Source: Pseudeuparius sepicola
Taxonomy: Eukaryota > Arthropoda > Insecta > Coleoptera > Anthribidae
Assembly (NCBI GenBank): GCA_963920635.1
Contig: OY987298.1
Location: 114,194,035 to 114,258,034, forward strand
DNA: 64,000 bases
Reading direction: 5' to 3'
Of this stretch, positions 58,129 to 64,000 are shown in pieces. Positions within the stretch are counted from its first letter, which is position 1. The number at the start of each line of letters is the position of its first letter. Both the position numbers and the translations under genes were made by a program. The notes beneath the pieces were generated by a model. The model saw nothing but the letters and a program-made list of their open reading frames with translations. It made no database searches and was not told where the DNA came from.

Positions 58129-60092
58129 CAGTGGCGTACGTGCCGGGTAGGAGCAAAAAGTATAATTAAAAAAATCGTGGCTGCTGCAAAAGATGTCGGC
58201 GTTTGATCTGGTGGACGAAAATAAGTCCTAAATGCCCAAAAGAAGATCTCCAGAGGAAGCTAGTTTATGTCAGGGGCGTACGGGCTGGACGGGCGCGATA
58301 AATATATTTAAAAAAATCGTGGCTGCTTTCAATGGTGACGACGTTTGATCTGACAGCCGAAAACACGACCCAAATGCCCAAAAGAAGATCTCCAAAGGTA
58401 GATATTTTATGTCAGGGGCGTACGGGCTGGACGGGCGCGATAAATATATTTAAAAAAACTCGTGGCTGCTTTCAATGGTGACGGCGTTTGATCTGACAGC
58501 CGAAAATACGACCTAAATGCCCAAAAGAAGATCTCCAGAGGTAGGTAGTTTATGTCAGGGGCGTACGGGCTGGGCGGGCGCGATAAATATATTTAAAAAA
58601 AATCGTGGCTGCTTTCAATGGTGACGGCGTTTGATCTGACAGCCGAAAACACGACCTAAATGGCCAAAAGAAGATCTCCAGAGGTAGCTAGTTTATGTCA
58701 GGGGCGTACGGGCTGGACGGGCGCGATAAATATATTTAAAAAAATCTTGGCTGCTTTCAATGGTGACGGCGTTTGACCTGACAGCCGAAAACACGACCTA
58801 AATGCCCAGAAGAAGATCTCCAGAGGTAGGTAGTTTATGTCAGGGGCGTACGGGCTGGACGGGCGCGATAAATATATTTAAAAAAATCGTGGCTGCTTTC
58901 AATGGTGACGTAGTTTGATCTGACAGCCGAAAACACGACCTAAATGCCCAAAAGAAGATCTCCAGAGGTAGCTAGTTTATGTCAGGGGCGTACGGACGGT
59001 CGCGATAAATATATTTAAAAAAATCGTGGCTGCTTTCAATGGTGACGGCGTTTGACCTGACAGCCGAAAACACGACCTAAATGCCCAGAAGAAGATCTCC
59101 AGAGGTAGCTAGTTTATGTCAGGGGCGTACGGGCTGGACGGGCGCGATAAATATATTTAAAAAAATCGTGGCTGCTTTCAATGGTGACGACGTTTGATCT
59201 GACAGCCGAAAACACGACCCAAATGCCCAAAAGAAGATCTCCAAAGGTAGATATTTTATGTCAGGGGCGTACGGGCTGGACGGGCGCGATAAATATATTT
59301 AAAAAAACTCGTGGCTGCTTTCAATGGTGACGGCGTTTGATCTGACAGCCGAAAATACGACCTAAATGCCCAAAAGAAGATCTCCAGAGGTAGGTAGTTT
59401 ATGTCAGGGGCGTACGGGCTGGGCGGGCGCGATAAATATATTTAACAAAAATCGTGGCTGCTTTCAATGGTGACGGCGTTTGATCTGACAGCCGAAAACA
59501 CGACCTAAATGGCCAAAAGAAGATCTCCAGAGGTAGCTAGTTTATGTCAGGGGCGTACGGGCTGGACGGGCGCGGTAAATATATTTAAAAAAATCTTGGC
59601 TGCTTTCAATGGTGACGGCGTTTGACCTGACAGCCGAAAACACGACCTAAATGCCCAGAAGAAGATCTCCAGAGGTAGGTAGTTTATGTCAGGGGCGTAC
59701 GGGCTGGACGGGCGCGATAAATATATTTAAAAAAATCGTGGCTGCTTTCAATGGTGACGTAGTTTGATCTGATAGCCGAAAACACGACCTAAATGCCCAA
59801 AAGAAGATCTCCAGAGGTAGCTAGTTTATGTCAGGGGCGTACGGACGGTCGCGATAAATATATTTAAAAAAATCGTGGCTGCTTTCAATGGTGACTGCGT
59901 TTGATTTGACAGCCGAAAACACAACCTAAATGCCCAAAAGAAGATCTCCAGAGGTAGCTAGTTTATGTCAGGGGCGCACGGGCTGGACCGGCGCGATAAA
60001 TATATTTTAAAAAATTGTGGCTGCTTTCAATGGTGACGGCGTTTGATCTTACAGCCGAAAACACGACCTAAATGCCCAAATGAAGATCTCCA
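58129..60092 (+). repeat. left foldback arm: about 142-bp tandem array
   Basis: Units start with CAGGGGCGTACGGGCTGGAC (first copy diverged) at 58129, 58271, 58414, 58556, 58699, 58841, 58983, 59120, 59262, 59405, 59548, 59690, 59832 and 59969. The six units from 58414 to 59261 recur almost unchanged from 59262, offset about 849 bp, so part of the array arose by a segmental duplication. Unit sequence includes ATCGTGGCTGCTTTCAATGG and AAGAAGATCTCCAGAGGTAG. Confidence 0.95.
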
Positions 60093-60093
60093 G

Positions 60094-60542
60094 CTGAATT
60101 AACAAGACATTTTTATTATATTGACCCGACAAATAGCACCTTGACCATAACAGATCAGAAGAAGAAAATCTTTGAACAATTCTTCAAAAATTATCTGAAC
60201 TACAAAAACTCACAACTCGAGGAGAGACCCTGTACTTCTTGCATTAAGTCACATATGAAACAAAAGGACACATACAATTGCAGTGTGCATGAGATGTACT
60301 TTGTTAGGCAATATGTGAACAAACGGCCTTTAACAGGCAATGAAAGCATGGACAAATTCAGAGGAACAATTATAGAAATGTTGCTGGAAAATTCTGAAAA
60401 TATGCATGAAAGATGCCTAATTTGCGGAGTATTGGTATCAGTGAACGACTTTTGCCAACAATGTCACATATGCAAAAGATATCAGCATAAGAATTGTGCA
60501 AGTTCCAATGAAAATATTTGTGCGCTATGTTCCTTTTTGTAA
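60094..60542 (+). CDS. foldback core exon: C48 (Ulp1)-like protease half plus PHD-like finger
   Basis: An open frame follows a good acceptor (CTCCAG, ending 60093) and ends at TAA 60540-60542. There is no suitable ATG near its start (the first in-frame ATG is about 55 codons in), so it is probably the 3' exon of a longer gene. Early residues FYYIDPTNS place an Asp as in Ulp1/adenain-type C48 proteases. Counting from 60141 as residue 1, Gln41 in KQKDTYNCSV and Cys47 fit the oxyanion Gln and the nucleophile Cys (family pattern Q-x-D-x3-C-G/S-V). The catalytic His, expected before the Asp, is not in this exon. The C-terminus has Cys92-x2-Cys95-x12-Cys108-x2-Cys111-x4-His116-x2-Cys119-x7-Cys127-x2-Cys130, a C4HC3 PHD-like finger. 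No stop or shift interrupts it. Family assignment is inference from motifs; a decayed larger protein is possible. Confidence 0.6.
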
Positions 60543-60579
60543 ATTTTAAGGAAACTACGCCTTTCAAATAGATAATAAT

Positions 60580-61310
60580 TAGCTGACATAAACTAGCTAC
60601 CCCTGTAGATCTTCTTTTGTCGTGTAGGTCGTGTTTTCGGCTGTAAGATCAAACGCCGTCATCATTCAAAGCAGCCACGATTTTTTTAAATATATTTATC
60701 GCGTCCGTTCAGCCCGTCCAGCCCGTACGCCCCTGACATAAACTAGCTACCTCTGGAGATCTTCTTTTGGGCATTTAGGTCGTGTTTTCGGCTGCCAGGT
60801 CAAACGCCGTCACCATTGAAAGCAGCCACGATTTTTTAAAATATATTTATTGCGACCGTCCAGCCCGTACGCCCTTGACATAAACTAGCTACCTCTGGAG
60901 ATCTTCTTTTGGGCATTTAGGTCGTGTGTTCGGCTGTCAGATCAATCGCCGTCACCATTGAAAGCGGCCACGATTTTTTTAAATATATTTATCGCGCCCG
61001 TCCAGCCTGTACACCCCTGACATAAATTAGCTACCTCCGGAGATCTTCTTTTGAGCATTTAGGACGTATTTTCGCCCGTCAGATCAAACGCCGACATCTT
61101 TTGCAGCAGCCACGATTTTTTTAAATATACTTTTTGCTCCTATCCGGCATGTACGCCCCTGACATAAACTAGCTACCCCTGGAGATCTTCTTTTGGGCAT
61201 TTAGGTCGTGTTTTCGGCTGTCATATCAAACGCCGACATCTTGCAGCAGCCACGATTTTTTTAAATATACTTTTTGCTCCTACCCGGCACGTACGCCACT
61301 GACATGAATT
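60580..61310 (-). repeat. right foldback arm: inverted 142-bp units
   Basis: About six units in opposite orientation to the left arm, each with TGACATAAACTAGCTACC and AGATCTTCTTTTGGGCATTTAGG. They are more diverged than the left units. The last two (about 61018-61310, with CTTTTTGCTCC) resemble the first, diverged left unit, so the two arms mirror each other from the outside in. Confidence 0.9.
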
Positions 61311-61464
61311 AAGTAACCCTACAGAACTTCTTTTCTATATTTAAGACATGTTTTCGGCCGCTCGATTCAAGACCGTCGCTTTTTAAAAATAATCAGGGTC
61401 CGAGTTGCGACGTTGCCAAATCAAAAGTGTGGCTGAGAAAAGTGTGGCTGTTTTCACGCCGATA

Positions 61465-61640
61465 GCCCCCACCTGCTCTAATGCACAATCTGCACCTGCG
61501 AAGAAAGTTTCTTTTAATTTGCCATAGGGCTTGTTCATTGCGTCTAATTTGCTCAGCAACTGTCATTATTTTTTGATGGAGTGTCTGCTCATGCTCGTCA
61601 GGTGATCCTGTCAAGTAAACTTGTTCTTAGATTTGAATTA
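61465..61640 (-). pseudogene. mariner-like transposase C-terminus, inverted copy
   Basis: The minus frame at 61614-61393 starts MTGSPDEHEQTLHQKIMTVA and continues EQIRRNEQALWQIK, matching the plus-strand remnant at 62330-62470. It is the C-terminal end of an IS630/Tc1-mariner-type transposase in the duplicated, inverted arm. The end is cut by the foldback insertion. Confidence 0.7.
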
Positions 61641-61789
61641 AAAAGTTTGGATCTTGCCTGCTCTTCATTAAGATTTCTCTACAGAACTGTTTTTAAGCAG
61701 TCTATGATTTGAAAATAAATTTGTGACAGATAAATTAGTCTGACATTTTATAAGTAGCTACTTTTCCACAGTGCAACGCTCTATATAGT

Positions 61790-62475
61790 ATGTATACGCA
61801 ACGTGAATATGCAGAAATGCACTTCATTTATGGGTTTTGTGATGAAAACGCTCGAATGGCTGCGAGAGAATATCGTAACCAATATTAATTCAATTCTGTG
61901 GAAAGACGAATGCGGCTTTAAGCAAAACGGAATAATAATAATAATCTACATTTGTGGGAAGAAGAAAATCCACATGCAATAATAAATGACCGATTTCAAC
62001 ACCATTTTAGTGTAAATTTATGTGCTGGAATAATAAGTTAATTGGACCTTTTGAACTACCAGCTAGGTTAAATGGTGAAAAATATCTTAGATTTTTGGAA
62101 AACGAGTTGCCACTTTTATTAGAGGACGTACTATTATCTGTACAGCAACATATGTAGTTACAACTTGACGGTGCCCCACCACATTAAACTCGGCAAGTAC
62201 GGCACTTAATCTTACTGGGAGATGGATAGGCCGAGTAGGATCAATACAATGGCGACCTCGTTCTCCTGACCTAAACCCGCTTGATTTCTTCTATGGAGTT
62301 ACTTTAAAGAACAAGTTTATTTGACGGAATCACCTGACGAGCAGACACTCCATCAACAAATAATGACAGTTGCGGAGCAAATCAGACGCAACGAACAAGC
62401 CCTATGACGAATTAAATGAAACTTTTTTCTAGGTGCAGATTGTGCATTAGAGCAGGTGGGGGCTTATTTTGAACA
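61790..62475 (+). pseudogene. IS630/Tc1-mariner-type transposase, internally deleted
   Basis: A start-like block (EYAEMHFIYGFCDENARMAA, about 61800-61860) is followed after a short decayed stretch by FQHHFSVNLCAGII, LDGAPPH (the second catalytic Asp region) and RPRSPDLNPLDFFYG (the WPPRSPDLNPLDFF-like motif of mariner-type transposases). The part with the first catalytic Asp is deleted, and several stops and shifts occur. It is non-functional. Confidence 0.8.
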
Positions 62476-62843
62476 TCTTCTAAAATAACTAAATAAATTT
62501 ATTTCAATTTTCACCCTTACTTTTCATTCCGCGTTACCAAGTAAATTCAACATAACTTTAAAAATTCAAAAAAAAAAATAGACTTTACTGCAAAATGGTA
62601 GCAGACACGAAAAAATTTCAAAATTATTTCTTGTTTCCAATTAAATTGTGTGTCTAAAAATTGTATTTTTTTTAATCGTACACCGGGAGTTACATTATTT
62701 TTTATAAAATTATTTTTCCAGGTGACCCCTATCTACGCCACTGGTGGGTCGGCAAGCTTGATATTGACAGTAGTTTTGGCTCTTCTTGTCTTCATGACAA
62801 CATGTCGTATACTAAATTTGGTTGAATTATCTTTTCTAGTTTC

Positions 62844-64000
62844 GGACATAATAATAAAAATTGTTATGGATTATTTAAAACTGATGGCCGCAACCAAAAA
62901 CCAACTAACGCAAATGCTTAAAATTGTAGAGGAGTTCTCCAGGGACATCGGAATGCAGTTTGGACAAGTGCTGCACCCTTAACATCGTCGGGGGAAGACT
63001 CGAACAAGGCGCACACGAGACACAGAACAGCCAGGAGATCGAAGCAATGAACAAGATACAGACAAGTATCATGACGAAACAAGCTCAAAGGATAGACCGT
63101 CGAACAATGAAGACCGATTTAACGAATAAATTCATCAAGAGAGTAAGACAAGTAGTGTGAACTGATCTTAACAGCAGGAATTTGTTTAAGGCCCTAAACA
63201 TGCATGCATCCTCTGTACTCAGTTATTCGTTCGAAACTAGTGAATTGGACCAACACGGATATCAACAACATGCAGCGAAAAGTTAGGACACTACCATGAT
63301 ACAAAGAAAAGTATTTCTATCATGGGACATTACTGACAAAAGCTCGTAAACATCATCCCCGTAGCGCCATAGAAAGAATAACTTTGCCACGTCAACTACG
63401 AGGAAGAGGATTGGCAGACATCAACAAGCAATTGGACCAACAAATATTAAACCTCCGTAATTATTTCCACAGCCAGGCCAACAGTTCCACACTACATAAA
63501 AAAGCTATATGTGGAGCAGCGTCTCAACACCGCTACATCTGAGGGAATCACCACCGAGCTGACAATGATAAGCTGCTCGAGAAGCCGATGCACGGGAGGC
63601 ATTCTAATGAGGTTAGGCAGGAACATGTCGACAAGTTAGTGTCGAAATATTGGCTGACCTCGGGATGAATGTTCCCCGAAACAGAAGGCTTCTTAGTGGT
63701 CACACAAGATCAGGTTATACCAACTCGTAACTAGCTAAAATTCATTGTAGGAGATGCATTGGTAGTGGATGACAGATGTAGATACGGGTGTCAAACTTCA
63801 GAAACAATCGGGCATATAACAGGACGAATATAAGGAACGACACGATTTGGTTGCCAAGATCTTGCATCAGGAACAGGCGGAAAAACTGCTGTTTGTGCAG
63901 GCAGAGAGGGTCCCATAATACAGCTACACACCGGAGCCTGTTCTTGAAAACAGCAACTACAAGATGTACTGGGATCGTACAGTTCTGACAGAATTAGTTG
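62844..64000 (+). pseudogene. R2/R4-type LINE, 3' segment with RLE endonuclease
   Basis: Coding sequence resumes with the second RT catalytic box altered to VMDYLKLMAATKNQL (62863 onward; YMDD-type Asp-Asp is lost). IVEEFSRDIGMQFGQ follows, then IMTKQAQRIDRRTMKTDL, and after several shifts the CRYGCQTSETIGHIT zinc knuckle (about 63776-63820) that precedes the restriction-like endonuclease in R2/R4 elements. It continues to the window end (YWDRT). About 70 codons of RT expected between 57587 and 62844 were not found. It is dead by several stops and shifts. Confidence 0.8.

Larger units (their letters stand above)
57967..61463. mobile_element. foldback-type element with tandem-repeat arms
   Basis: The ends TCGGTGTGAAAACAGCCACA and, on the complement at the right, TCGGCGTGAAAACAGCCACA begin long inverted arms. 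AGCCCCCAC (GCCCCCAC at least) flanks both sides at 57958-57966 and 61464-61472, a target duplication of 8-9 bp inside the mariner-like sequence. The left arm has about 14 units of about 142 bp and the right about 6 in opposite orientation. They flank a 0.5-kb core with a coding exon. The layout is that of Drosophila FB or Galileo-like foldback elements; relationship by sequence is unknown. Confidence 0.8.
57588..62843. mobile_element. mariner-like element with inverted duplication of its 3' half
   Basis: The outer ends GAAACTAGAAAAGATA (57588 onward) and its complement (ending 62843) begin inverted arms about 370 bp long (about 85-90 percent alike by eye) that continue into transposase C-terminal coding sequence in both arms (61473-61640 minus, 62290-62475 plus). 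The left arm is the 3' end of the element in reverse, so a tail has been duplicated in inverted orientation. A foldback element is inserted in the left copy at AGCCCCCAC. The whole lies inside the RT of the R2/R4 LINE. TA target bases are visible only at the left. Confidence 0.7.

Noticed and set aside
58129..61310. CRISPR-like array
   Set aside because: Units are about 142 bp tandem copies without short repeats separated by unique spacers, in a eukaryotic context.

Overview
This window is a repeat-rich stretch of an insect nuclear genome. The evidence is split, intron-containing animal genes (POLE2-type and EGLN-type), an intronless POLR3D-type gene, and a dense load of insect-style mobile DNA: P-type/THAP, hAT-like and mariner-like elements, an env-bearing errantivirus remnant, Ty3/gypsy, and LINEs of both endonuclease classes. 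Scattered GGTTAGGTT-like motifs fit an arthropod. The insect order cannot be fixed from the sequence. No tRNA, rRNA, CRISPR or prokaryotic gene was recognised.

Host genes. Three are recognisable. Polr3D (RNA polymerase III subunit RPC4) is one open frame at 8770-9684 (+). The last four exons of the DNA polymerase epsilon B-subunit gene (POLE2) lie at 12043-15491 (+); the 5' exons were not found. A HIF prolyl-4-hydroxylase (EGLN/Hph) with an N-terminal MYND finger runs on the minus strand from 37711 to 16478. Its first intron is about 20 kb and filled with transposons, and intron 2 is only 65 bp. POLE2 and Hph converge, with about 1 kb between their stop codons.

Left flank (1-8.7 kb). Broken pieces of a THAP/P-element-like transposase (476-813 and 2775-3214) are followed by a decayed APE-type LINE on the minus strand (about 3260-6880), ending in a (TAA)n tail.

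Hph intron 1 (16.9-36.9 kb). It holds a 447-bp P-type MITE whose 8-bp target duplication resembles the P-element target consensus, and a 2.6-kb palindrome with two other inverted-repeat elements nested in it. It also holds a transposon ORF remnant, a THAP-bearing long-TIR element, a decayed env-containing errantivirus (26.9-33.1 kb, minus), and mariner-like and hAT-like MITEs.

Right flank (38.4-64 kb). A long-TIR mariner-like MITE and a further TIR element precede a 3.4-kb, 166-bp-period satellite that reverses orientation at about 42008. After it comes an R2/R4-type (RLE endonuclease) LINE on the plus strand, cut twice. The first cut is a young, apparently intact Ty3/gypsy element (45367-56374) with unusual 2.5-kb LTRs, a tRNA-Lys-like primer site, gag and pol in a -1 overlap, and a polypurine tract. 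The second is a composite (57588-62843): a mariner-like element with its 3' half duplicated in inverted orientation, into which a foldback element (57967-61463) has inserted.

The foldback element is the most unusual object. Its arms are tandem arrays of about 142-bp units (14 units against about 6, in opposite orientation), flanking a short core. The core's open exon carries the catalytic Asp, Gln and Cys signature of a Ulp1/C48-type cysteine protease, followed by a C4HC3 PHD-like finger.
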